Assembly: GCA_004296885.1 (NCBI GenBank)
Contig: SCVN01000022.1
Coordinates: forward strand, 1-42,695
Reading direction: 5' to 3'
Length of the DNA stretch: 42,695 bases
DNA from: Nitrospirota bacterium
GTDB taxonomy: Bacteria; Nitrospirota; Nitrospiria; Nitrospirales; Nitrospiraceae
Shown here: positions 28,213 to 35,334 of the stretch, piece by piece
How positions within the stretch are numbered: position 1 is the stretch's first letter
Layout: the number at the start of each line of letters is the position of its first letter
Position numbers and translations under genes: made by a program
The notes under the pieces: generated by a model
The model's database searches: none
Seen by the model: the letters and a program-made list of their open reading frames with translations, nothing else
Told to the model about the DNA's origin: nothing

Positions 28213-29679
28213 TTAGAAATACGTGGCCGCGGACAACACCAACGTGTTGTTGCCGGTCACGCGCCGGCTCAGGACCGGGTCGTAATCCTGCATGTTGAAT
28301 TGGTACTCGGCCTTAAATACGGCGTCCTCAATCGGCCGGTAGTTCAAGCCGAAGGTCAATCGCTGTTGATCCCGGTCGGCCCCCGCGCCGTAATCCAGGT
28401 TCGTATTGACCTGATCCCAACGCAATACGGCGGTGAAGGTGGACCCAGGGCCGAACCGACTGGGCGCCAGTTTCGCCAGAAACTCCGGCATGAAGTGGTA
28501 ATTCATCTGGGCGTACATACCGCTCATCCGCTGGGGCCTGAGACGAGGAATCCCATCGGCGCCGGTGTAGAAGGTCTGGGTCATTCCCGGGAGGTTCTGT
28601 GAATTGCCCGAGATATAGGACCAGGCCGCTTCGCCGATGAGTTCCCAGGGGCCACGTTGGAAGGTCCAGTCCAGGGCATAGATGCTCAGACTGCGTTTGC
28701 CCTGCGGGTCATAGGTGCTGTAGTAGCCGGAGCCGGCGACTTCCGCTCCGAGGAAGGGACTGTAGGCCACGCGGCCAACCACGCCCTTGCCGTTGTTGTT
28801 ATCGAGTCCGTCGTCTGCAGGCGACTTGCGTTGCCGAGAGTTGCGCGTGCCGCTAGTTTCTGAAATGCGCGGAGCACCCGCCGTTGTGTAACCATTGGAG
28901 CCTGTAACCACATACAATTCGTAGTCCACCTTGGACAGCCGACCTGGGTAGAAGGTGCCGTAGAAGCCGGCCCCGGTTTCCGCCATCGTGGTCGGGATGA
29001 TGAACTGGGCCACGAGCGGTCGGTCGGTGAGGTCGTTCAAGGGAGAGTCGTGCAAGAGGTTGAATTTGCCGACCGGCAACAGCAGGATGCCCGCACGCAG
29101 GTTGATCTGTTCCTTGATCAGATAGTCGATCGTTGCAAATTCCAGGCTGATCTCATTGTCGCTTATTTCCCGAATACCATGCTCAATCTCGAGCTCCGAG
29201 GCAAACTTCACATGTTCTGTGATATCGGCATAGAAGAAAGGGACAAACCGTTGCTGGTCGAAGGTGCTAGTGGATTCCCCGATGCCGGGGTTGCCGGAGG
29301 CTCCGTTGTCGATCCGGACTTTACTCTGGTTCCGGTATTGGATGTCTGCATAGCCGCCCACGATGGCCTTGGGAGCGGCGACGAAGGGCTTGGCATAGAC
29401 CAAGCGGCCTGACCCGGTGGAGCTGAAGGACAGGGGGGCCTGCTCTTTTGCGCGGAGGTCCTTGGCGACATCCGGCAGGGGGCCCACGCCTGGCTCGGCA
29501 AATGGCTCGGCCGCCTTGGGCTCCATGGGTCCTCGTTCCCGCTTTTCGTGTTCCTTGAACTCTTGCACTTGCTGCTCCAACTTCTTAAGTCGTTCTTCGA
29601 GGGCCGTATCCTCCGCCCAAGCCGGCGAAGCCAGCAGGGGACAGAGAAGGAGAGCCCAGATGGTAGACCTGGTCTTCAT
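28213..29679 (-). CDS. Outer-membrane porin with N-terminal coiled coil
   Basis: This 488-residue protein has a signal peptide cleaved near AWA at residue 22. A short coiled coil (about 24-47, LEERLKKLEQQVQEFKEHEK) follows, then a long beta-rich region with alternating strands and a C-terminal Phe (LVLSAATYF), the usual outer-membrane barrel signature. It resembles phosphate-selective or generic porins of about 16 strands. It is not a TonB-dependent receptor: no plug domain or TonB box is seen. It is the main gene of the Fur-box operon and probably lets iron or small ligands reach the periplasm. The 157-base gap to the Com-like gene shows nothing further. Confidence 0.82.
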   Translation of the reverse strand: MKTRSTIWALLLCPLLASPAWAEDTALEERLKKLEQQVQEFKEHEKRERGPMEPKAAEPFAEPGVGPLPDVAKDLRAKEQAPLSFSSTGSGRLVYAKPFVAAPKAIVGGYADIQYRNQSKVRIDNGASGNPGIGESTSTFDQQRFVPFFYADITEHVKFASELEIEHGIREISDNEISLEFATIDYLIKEQINLRAGILLLPVGKFNLLHDSPLNDLTDRPLVAQFIIPTTMAETGAGFYGTFYPGRLSKVDYELYVVTGSNGYTTAGAPRISETSGTRNSRQRKSPADDGLDNNNGKGVVGRVAYSPFLGAEVAGSGYYSTYDPQGKRSLSIYALDWTFQRGPWELIGEAAWSYISGNSQNLPGMTQTFYTGADGIPRLRPQRMSGMYAQMNYHFMPEFLAKLAPSRFGPGSTFTAVLRWDQVNTNLDYGAGADRDQQRLTFGLNYRPIEDAVFKAEYQFNMQDYDPVLSRRVTGNNTLVLSAATYF

Positions 29680-29836
29680 ACATACTCCTTAGAGTTGAAA
29701 GAGAAGGTGGCCTAGCTCTGGACTCGGAAGGTCCTCTGGCTTGTCACGTTAATATTTCAACGAGCGATGGGGTACGAGTTGCTGACCTCCTTGCTTGGAA
29801 TGGATCTGGCGCGCTCAGCCCGCGCCTTGCGGTCGC

Positions 29837-30007
29837 TTAACGTTCGATCGATTCGAACGGAATCAGGACAATGCGCTTGCACCGTTTGCACTTGAGCTCC
29901 ACGCCGTCCTTGCGAAGTTTGGCGATCAGTTGCCCGCACTCGCAGCGCGCCTCGTGCGGGGGCGCGGGCAGCTCATTGACGGCACAAGAATGACTCAGCA
30001 TGTCCAT
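29837..30007 (-). CDS. Com-like zinc-ribbon small protein
   Basis: This 56-residue protein (from ATG 30007; ATG 30001 and TTG 30022 are alternatives and none has a good ribosome site) contains RCECGQLIAKLRKDGVELKC, then KRCKRIVLIPFE. The two Cys pairs form a compact zinc ribbon that resembles Com, the Mu translational activator, though no phage genes are near. It may bind RNA or DNA. It is the first gene behind the Fur-box promoter and reads toward the porin operon, so it would be made in iron shortage. Confidence 0.65.
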   Translation of the reverse strand: MDMLSHSCAVNELPAPPHEARCECGQLIAKLRKDGVELKCKRCKRIVLIPFESIER

Positions 30008-30029
30008 GATGTCCAGACTCAACGATAAC

Positions 30030-30048
30030 GATAGTGAGATTTATTATC
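30030..30048 (-). promoter_or_regulatory. Fur box over the promoter of the Com-like/porin operon
   Basis: GATAGTGAGATTTATTATC matches the Fur consensus GATAATGATAATCATTATC at 15 of 19. A further GATAAC hexamer abuts it at 30024. On the minus strand the right half reads GATAAT, a 5 of 6 match to a -10 box, so bound Fur would cover the promoter. It lies 22 bases before the Com-like gene. Confidence 0.72.
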
Positions 30049-30121
30049 ATTTAGAAACTCAAATTGCAAGCTTTTTTTTGAGGCGGCCCGGAAGCCTCAA
30101 AAAGCCTTGAAGCGGGAGAGA

Positions 30122-30138
30122 GTTATGGCGTACATAAC
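30122..30138 (+). promoter_or_regulatory. Perfect inverted repeat, possible operator
   Basis: GTTATG and CATAAC flank GCGTA, a 17-base dyad typical of a dimeric repressor site. A TATAAA box lies at 30164-30169, so the dyad would fall at about the -35 region of a promoter for the plus-strand lipoprotein-apbE genes. A 10-bp A/T-flanked stem-loop at 30075-30103 lies between this and the Fur box. Confidence 0.35.
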
Positions 30139-30217
30139 GGTGTGGCGGGCGATGCAAATTCCATATAAATAAGCTCGGATGTCAGCTGACGGTTCAGCGC
30201 AGGGGCGAGGAAAGAGA

Positions 30218-30547
30218 ATGTTGCCAAGACAGGGGATGGGGGTGCTTGCATCGATCCTGTTGGGGCTGACGCTCCTTGCGTGCACGCCCTGGCTGGAAGA
30301 TTTCTTGTCTTCTGCGACCGATCGAGCGACGCAAGAGGACGTTCGGCAGAGGTTGGGCCAACCGAGCCTCAAAGCTCCGTTGGAGGGAGGAGGGGAGATC
30401 TGGGCCTATCACATGACTTACGCGTCTTACGCAGGTGGCGCCGGGAAGACCAGTTGCTTCGAGTATCGGCTGACCTTTGACAAGCTGAAAGTGCTCCGTC
30501 AGTGGGATGCGCATGCCTGCGGGGCCAAGCAAGCGGAAGAAAGGTGA
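30218..30547 (+). CDS. Small lipoprotein, SmpA/BamE-like
   Basis: This frame encodes 109 residues from the ATG at 30218 (AGGAAAGAGA upstream). The lipobox TLLAC places the lipidated cysteine at residue 22. The mature part, ATQEDVRQRLGQPSLKAPLE, then GEIWAYHMTY, follows the SmpA/OmlA pattern of a helix, LGxP turn and beta hairpin. BamE itself supports the outer-membrane BAM complex, but similar folds have other roles. It diverges from the porin operon and leads a run of three lipoprotein genes ending with apbE. Confidence 0.75.
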   Translation: MLPRQGMGVLASILLGLTLLACTPWLEDFLSSATDRATQEDVRQRLGQPSLKAPLEGGGEIWAYHMTYASYAGGAGKTSCFEYRLTFDKLKVLRQWDAHACGAKQAEER

Positions 30548-30599
30548 CCGGTCGGGGCTTGCATTCGACAAGGGGCCCGAGACTCCAGTATCGTGAACC

Positions 30600-31214
30600 A
30601 TGGTTCTTCTTGGGATCATACGGAGGCTGTCGAACGGAGCGCTTCTGCTAAGCGCTCTCGTGGCCTGCGCCGCCTCGGTTCCGGCCGAAGCACCGGATTT
30701 GGCAGCCGGGCAAGTGGTCGTCTTCGGTCGGATCGTGACGGTACTCACAGCCCCCAGCAGCCGTCCCTACGAGCCGAAAGTCACATTCTTTGAAGTGCTG
30801 AATCGAAGCACCGGAGGCAGAATCAAGGTGACAATCGATTCCAACGACAAACTCTTCGTCGTGCAGTTGCCGACCGGCGACTACGAGGTGACCAGGGTCC
30901 AAATCCACGAAGGCCCCTTTGCGGCCATGGCCGATCTGTCGCTCGCGTTTCACATCGGCCAGGAACGTCTGGCCTACCTGGGGACTTGGCAAATGGGTGT
31001 CGATCAGCCGCGCAACGACCGGCATCTTCTGGTTGCGGTGGTGCAAAATCAAGCCGATCAGGTCGAAGCCGAACAGCACCTGATTGCGCACCATGCAGAC
31101 TTGGCCGATCAAACCATCACCACCCTTTTGCCGTCTCCCGCCGCGACCGACACCGCGTTATACGAAGTCATGCCTTACCCACGGGTCGTGCCCTACTTCC
31201 GGCGGCATTGGTGA
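30600..31214 (+). CDS. Putative lipoprotein of unknown function
   Basis: This 204-residue protein has a signal peptide and lipobox ALVAC (cysteine at about residue 23). The mature part has a beta-sandwich-like stretch (AGQVVVFGRIVTVL, LFVVQLPTGDYEVTRVQIHE) of the carboxypeptidase-regulatory kind, then a helical C-terminal segment (NQADQVEAEQHLIAHHADLA). I do not recognise the family. Its stop overlaps the GTG start of apbE, implying coupled synthesis, so it may assist the flavinylation or electron-transfer role of its neighbours. Confidence 0.72.
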   Translation: MVLLGIIRRLSNGALLLSALVACAASVPAEAPDLAAGQVVVFGRIVTVLTAPSSRPYEPKVTFFEVLNRSTGGRIKVTIDSNDKLFVVQLPTGDYEVTRVQIHEGPFAAMADLSLAFHIGQERLAYLGTWQMGVDQPRNDRHLLVAVVQNQADQVEAEQHLIAHHADLADQTITTLLPSPAATDTALYEVMPYPRVVPYFRRHW

Positions 31215-32275
31215 AGATCCCCACGATATTCCAGCGAAGCCGCCGCATCGAGGCCATGGCGTCCGGACTCGCGGCAATTTTTCTGCTCGCGGTGCCGTTG
31301 CTTTCGGCCTGTCAGTCCGTTGCCCCGCCTGCGCCGGTGATGGTCCAGCGGGCCCAGATGCTGATGGGCACGCTGGTGCGGATTAGCGCTGTTGCGCCGT
31401 CGGAGGCGCAGGCGCAAGCCGCCGCCACGGCCGGATTTCAAGAGATCCGGCGGTTGGAGGAGCTGCTCAGTACCTGGATTCCCACGAGCGAACTGTCGCG
31501 CGTCAATGCGGCCGCCGGGCGTGAGCCGGTGGCGGTCAGTCCGGATACCCTGCTGATCCTTCAACGATCCCTCGAGATCGCCAAGCTCACGGACGGAGGC
31601 TTCAATATTGTGGTCGGGCCGGCCATTCAGGCTTGGAGCGTCACCGAGCGGCAGCGAGTGCCGTCCGATATGGAGCTGGAGGCGCTGCGCCCCCTGCTCG
31701 ATCTCGCGCAGTTGCGGTTGGATCGGAAGGGCTCCACGGCGTTCTTGGCCAAGCCCGGCATGCGCGTGGATGTGGGGGGGATTGGAAAAGGATTTGCCGC
31801 CGATCGGGCGGTCATGGTCATGCAACGTGCCGGCGCCACCGCCGGCGTCGTGGCCTTGTCGGGAGACATCAAGACGTTCGGCCGATTGCCAGATGGACGC
31901 CCCTTTCCCTTCGGCATTCAACATCCCCGCAAAGAGGGGGCGTTGCTGGCCCGGTTGGACCTTCAGGACGAGGCCATCTCCACGGCCGGGGACTATGAAC
32001 GGTTCTTCGAACGTGAGGGTATCCGATACCACCATATCCTGGATCCCAAGACATTGAAGCAGGCCCGCGGATGCCAGAGCGTGACGATCGTGGCGACGGA
32101 AGGCATCATGGCCGATGGGCTGGATACGGGCATATTCGTCATGGGGCCGGAAGCAGGAATGGCTCTGATCGAGCGGTTGCCGGGAGTCGAAGGGGTGATC
32201 GTGGACCGTGAGGGACGGGTCCTGGTGTCCTCTGGCCTCAAGGGCCGGCTCACCATGGAATCTGGTTCGCCCTGA
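31211..32275 (+). CDS. apbE: FAD:protein FMN transferase (flavinylation enzyme), lipoprotein
   Basis: ApbE transfers FMN from FAD to Thr or Ser in an SGAT-type motif of periplasmic proteins. The GTG at 31211 overlaps the previous stop and gives 354 residues with a signal peptide and lipobox LLSAC. Typical motifs are MLMGTLVRISAV, LTDGGFNIVVGP, MRVDVGGIGKGFAADRAV, VVALSGDIKTFG, ISTAGDYERFF, HHILDPKT and MADGLDTGIFVMGPEAG, with the Mg-binding and FAD sites. Its natural target here is the FMN-binding protein at 27023-27712. An alternative start is ATG 31256. The stop lies six bases before the convergent tonB stop. Confidence 0.95.
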   Translation: MKIPTIFQRSRRIEAMASGLAAIFLLAVPLLSACQSVAPPAPVMVQRAQMLMGTLVRISAVAPSEAQAQAAATAGFQEIRRLEELLSTWIPTSELSRVNAAAGREPVAVSPDTLLILQRSLEIAKLTDGGFNIVVGPAIQAWSVTERQRVPSDMELEALRPLLDLAQLRLDRKGSTAFLAKPGMRVDVGGIGKGFAADRAVMVMQRAGATAGVVALSGDIKTFGRLPDGRPFPFGIQHPRKEGALLARLDLQDEAISTAGDYERFFEREGIRYHHILDPKTLKQARGCQSVTIVATEGIMADGLDTGIFVMGPEAGMALIERLPGVEGVIVDREGRVLVSSGLKGRLTMESGSP

Positions 32276-32281
32276 GGGGTG

Positions 32282-33217
32282 TTAGCGCAGTCTGTAGCTG
32301 ATCGGAACTTGCACGACCACCTGGGAGCGTCCCAAGGGTTGCGGCAAGGTCAGCGGAGCGGCTTTCTTCAAGACGGCCACGGCCGCGTCGTCCAGGATGG
32401 AGTGCCCCGAACTCTCCGAAACCGTCAAATCAACCAGCTGTCCGTCTTCGCCGATCACCGCTCGAAGCACCACTCTGCCTTCCCACCGGTTCGCGCGGGC
32501 CATGTGGGGGTAATGCTTCAGCTGCTCCACCTTGGTCCGGATCGTCTGAGCCAACCAGCCATAATCAGTCTTGGTCTGGGCAGTCTGACCCGGTTGGGCT
32601 GAGGGCCCGGGCTGAGACGAGGGAGTCAAAGAGGCCACAGTTGCGGGGAGCGCCTGGGGTGCCGGGATATCCTGGACCTGAGCCTGAGGACTGGTCTGGA
32701 TGGCTTGTGTCTCGACTGCCGACCGGGCTTGGGCTGCAGGGGCGTTGGCCACGACAGGAGGCGCTGCGGAGTGAGTTGAGGGAGCCGGGGTCGGAGGTGC
32801 GACAGGCGCGGCGACAGGTTCCGATGGCGCCGGTCCCTGTTGCGTGCCGGCCTCACTGGCTGTCGGTATCGGTTCGGCAGGCTTGACCACCGGCGCCGGC
32901 TGTGCGCTCTGTTGTCGGATGGGAGGAACCGGTTGCGTGGGCGTTGCGTCGGCTTTGACGGGCCGGGCCTGTGTCGGAGGCATCGGCTTGCTTGGTTGGG
33001 CCGTGGCCGGTTGAGCGTGGCTGAGTGATTCGGCAGACGTCCGGGACTCGACCTTGGAGACGACCCATCGAAACGGCTCCGGTTGGGGCGCCAAACGCAA
33101 GTCTGCAACCATGACGATCGCGGCCCCGACGGCCAATCCATGAAGGAGCAGACTGACGGCCCAGCTCCAGACACGGGCTTGGACTTCCCCGGCACGGTGC
33201 AACGCATGCACGGTCAC
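32282..33217 (-). CDS. tonB: TonB energy-transducing protein
   Basis: TonB carries proton-motive energy from ExbB-ExbD to outer-membrane receptors. The 311 residues have an N-terminal anchor (about 19-41, SLLLHGLAVGAAIVMVADL), a long Pro/Ala/Gln-rich spacer of about 150 residues that can span the periplasm, and a C-terminal TonB domain (YPHMARANRWEGRVVLRAVI, then LTVSESSGHSILDDAAVAVL). The GTG start overlaps the exbD stop. No TonB-dependent receptor is present in the window. Confidence 0.92.
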   Translation of the reverse strand: MTVHALHRAGEVQARVWSWAVSLLLHGLAVGAAIVMVADLRLAPQPEPFRWVVSKVESRTSAESLSHAQPATAQPSKPMPPTQARPVKADATPTQPVPPIRQQSAQPAPVVKPAEPIPTASEAGTQQGPAPSEPVAAPVAPPTPAPSTHSAAPPVVANAPAAQARSAVETQAIQTSPQAQVQDIPAPQALPATVASLTPSSQPGPSAQPGQTAQTKTDYGWLAQTIRTKVEQLKHYPHMARANRWEGRVVLRAVIGEDGQLVDLTVSESSGHSILDDAAVAVLKKAAPLTLPQPLGRSQVVVQVPISYRLR

Positions 33218-33588
33218 GAACGGACGACCTCCAGGCTGACTTGCTGGAATCCCAATCCGCGAACTTCATCCACCAATTGGACAAATCGTTCCAGCAACGT
33301 GACGCGGTCGGCGCGCACGACGACCAGGGATTCGCGCGGGTGGGGAAACAACGCGCCCTTGAGCTCATCCTGCGTGACGGGCCGATCGTTCATGTACAGG
33401 TGTCCGTCCGCCGTGAGGGTGATGACCAGCGGGACGTCTTTCCGGTCCCCCGCCTCCTTGGCCTTGGCGAGGTCCACGGGGATCTGGCCGGTCGTGATGA
33501 ATGTCGCCGTGGTGAGGACGATCACCAGCAGTACCAGCATGACGTCCACGAGGGGGATGACGTTGATCTGGTCCAGTTCACGATCCAT
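33214..33588 (-). CDS. exbD: Biopolymer transport protein ExbD/TolR
   Basis: This 124-residue protein has one N-terminal helix (VIPLVDVMLVLLVIVLTTAT) containing the essential aspartate, then a small periplasmic domain (VPLVITLTADGHLYMNDRPV). It converts proton flow to mechanical work with ExbB and TonB. It overlaps exbB by 11 bases upstream and tonB by four bases downstream. TolR is the alternative, but the TonB and iron context favour ExbD. Confidence 0.9.
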   Translation of the reverse strand: MDRELDQINVIPLVDVMLVLLVIVLTTATFITTGQIPVDLAKAKEAGDRKDVPLVITLTADGHLYMNDRPVTQDELKGALFPHPRESLVVVRADRVTLLERFVQLVDEVRGLGFQQVSLEVVRS

Positions 33589-34003
33589 GTTGCACCTTGT
33601 ATTGGGTGACCAGCTCGGTCACGCGGCGGCGCAGGACGTTGTTCATGACCACGCAGGGAATGGCGACGAGCAGGCCGGCGGCGGTGGCCTTGAGAGCCAG
33701 GCTGAGGCCGATCATGATCGTGCTGACCGCCATCGTGCCCGAGGTGCCCATTGTGTGAAACGTGAGCATGATGCCTAGGACCGTGCCCAGCAGGCCGATA
33801 TAGGGCGCATTGGCCGCGACCGTGCCGATGACGACCAGCCGTTTCGTCAGGGCCAACTCGAAGATCTGGAGGTTCGGGTATTGGGCCGGATCAATGCGGC
33901 GGTAGAAGAACCAACGCTCGACCGCGACCGCGACGGCCCAGAGACTGAGGGCCAGCAACAGGCCGATCACACCGTAGTCCACCGTTTCTTTCAGGGCATC
34001 CAT
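33578..34003 (-). CDS. exbB: MotA/TolQ/ExbB proton-channel protein, short form
   Basis: This 141-residue protein has three hydrophobic helices, at about 9-28, 59-78 and 95-120. The core APYIGLLGTVLGIMLTFHTM, then LSLALKATAAGLLVAIPCVV, is diagnostic of the family. Classical ExbB is about 240 residues; this version lacks the long N-terminal region and much of the cytoplasmic loop, as in a known short subgroup. It is the first gene of exbB-exbD-tonB. No clear Fur box was seen upstream. Confidence 0.9.
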   Translation of the reverse strand: MDALKETVDYGVIGLLLALSLWAVAVAVERWFFYRRIDPAQYPNLQIFELALTKRLVVIGTVAANAPYIGLLGTVLGIMLTFHTMGTSGTMAVSTIMIGLSLALKATAAGLLVAIPCVVMNNVLRRRVTELVTQYKVQHGS

Positions 34004-34085
34004 CGAGATTCTCCAGAGTCGTTAAGCTATCACAAGTCTTGCAAATGAGTCTATGTAGCATCGGGCGGGGTCTGCGCAGGCCGGG

Positions 34086-35207
34086 CTATGTGGGCGTCGG
34101 GTGGCCCTGTTCGAACAGGACGGTGTGCGTGGCCAGGACTTGCACGTTCACGAACGTACCGATGGGGTAGATACTGGTCGAGGTTTCACTGCTGTGCAGG
34201 ATGTCTCCCGAAGACAGTTGGACGGTGTAGAGATTCTCCGATCCCCGAAACTGCCGGGCCGTGATGCGGGCGGTGCCTTGCTCGGACGGGGCAATGTGCA
34301 CGTCATCCGGGCGGATCATAACCACCACCTTGGTGCCTGTCGCGAAGCGCTTGTGGTTCGGAAAGGGGCCGATCTCGGTGGTCACCTGGCCGTTCTCGAT
34401 CAGGCCGGGGATAAAGTCGGCCTGGCCGACGAAGTCCGCGACGAAAGGGCTGGCGGGGGTATGGTAAATGGCTTCCGGCGAGTCGAACTGCTCCAAGCGT
34501 CCGTCGCGAAGGACAGCGACCCGGTCGGCCATGGCGAAGGCTTCTTCGTGGTCGTGGGTGACCAGGATCGCCGTCGTGTTGGTCTGTAACAACAGGTCGT
34601 ATAATTCTTCCCGCATCTTGCCGGTCATGTCCGGGTCGAGATTGCTGAAGGGTTCATCGAGCAGCAAGACCGTCGGTTTCTGAGCCAGCGCCCGGGCGAG
34701 GGCCACCCGCTGCTGCTGTCCTCCGGACAGCTCGTGGGGGTAGCGTCGTTCCAACCCCGTCAGCCCGATCAATGCCAACATGGTGGAGACCCGAGCGAAC
34801 CGTTCCTCCTTGGACAGGTCGCGGAGTCCGAAAGCGATGTTGTCCAGCACGCGCAAATGGGGGAATAACGCATAGTCCTGGAAGACCATGCCCACACGGC
34901 GCCGTTCGGTGGCCACGAGGGACTCCGGCGAGGACACGAGGCGGCCTTCCAGGTAGACCTCTCCCGCTGTGATCGGCTCGAATCCCGCAATAACCCGCAA
35001 CGTGGTGGTCTTGCCGCATCCGGACGGGCCGAGCAGGCAGAGAATCTCCCCCTCACGGATGGCAAGGGAGATATCGCAAATCGCCGGTCGGGCCCGTTCG
35101 TAGGCGCAGGTGACATGGCGCAGCTCCAGCACCGTCGGGCAAGAAGGGACTTCCGGAAGCCGCCCTCCGGAGATCGCGTCATGGCGCTGACGTTGACCGA
35201 GCGACAT
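34086..35207 (-). CDS. fbpC: Ferric iron ABC transporter ATPase (FbpC type)
   Basis: This ATPase drives import by the permease encoded just upstream. The ATG at 35207 gives 373 residues and has AAGGG seven bases before it; a longer frame to 35246 is less likely. Walker A is GPSGCGKTTTLR, the signature LSGGQQQRVALARALAQ, Walker B VLLLDEPFSNLDPD and the H-loop VTHDHEEAFAMADR. The C-terminal 120 residues form an OB/TOBE regulatory domain, as in FbpC. Spermidine or sulfate importers share this architecture; the Fe-binding protein and fur in the same cluster point to ferric iron. Confidence 0.9.
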   Translation of the reverse strand: MSLGQRQRHDAISGGRLPEVPSCPTVLELRHVTCAYERARPAICDISLAIREGEILCLLGPSGCGKTTTLRVIAGFEPITAGEVYLEGRLVSSPESLVATERRRVGMVFQDYALFPHLRVLDNIAFGLRDLSKEERFARVSTMLALIGLTGLERRYPHELSGGQQQRVALARALAQKPTVLLLDEPFSNLDPDMTGKMREELYDLLLQTNTTAILVTHDHEEAFAMADRVAVLRDGRLEQFDSPEAIYHTPASPFVADFVGQADFIPGLIENGQVTTEIGPFPNHKRFATGTKVVVMIRPDDVHIAPSEQGTARITARQFRGSENLYTVQLSSGDILHSSETSTSIYPIGTFVNVQVLATHTVLFEQGHPTPT

Positions 35208-35236
35208 CAGGTTACCCTTGGGAAAAACGAGTCTGA

Positions 35237-35322
35237 AAGTCGGCAAGTCGGCAAGTCGGAATCCCCCGACGGTACTATTTCAACTTCCACCATAATTTTT
35301 CGACTTTATGACTTTCCAACTT
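35237..35322. repeat. Short AAGTC tandem and inverted repeats between permease and ATPase genes
   Basis: Three tandem copies of AAGTCGGC (35237-35259, the last lacking its C) face a related run in the opposite sense (GACTTTAT GACTTTCC AACTT at 35302-35322). The 21-base arms pair at 16 positions. It lies in the 127-base gap between fbpB and fbpC. It could form an RNA stem reducing or separating ATPase expression. Confidence 0.6.
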
Positions 35323-35334
35323 TTGAACTTACCA

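Noticed and set aside
30075-30103. Stem-loop with A and T flanks as a terminator
   Set aside because: On either strand the T-run lies before the stem and A follows it, so it lacks the layout of an intrinsic terminator.
34010-34070. Fur box upstream of exbB
   Set aside because: The AT-rich stretch around GCAAATGAGTC does not align well with the consensus on either strand.
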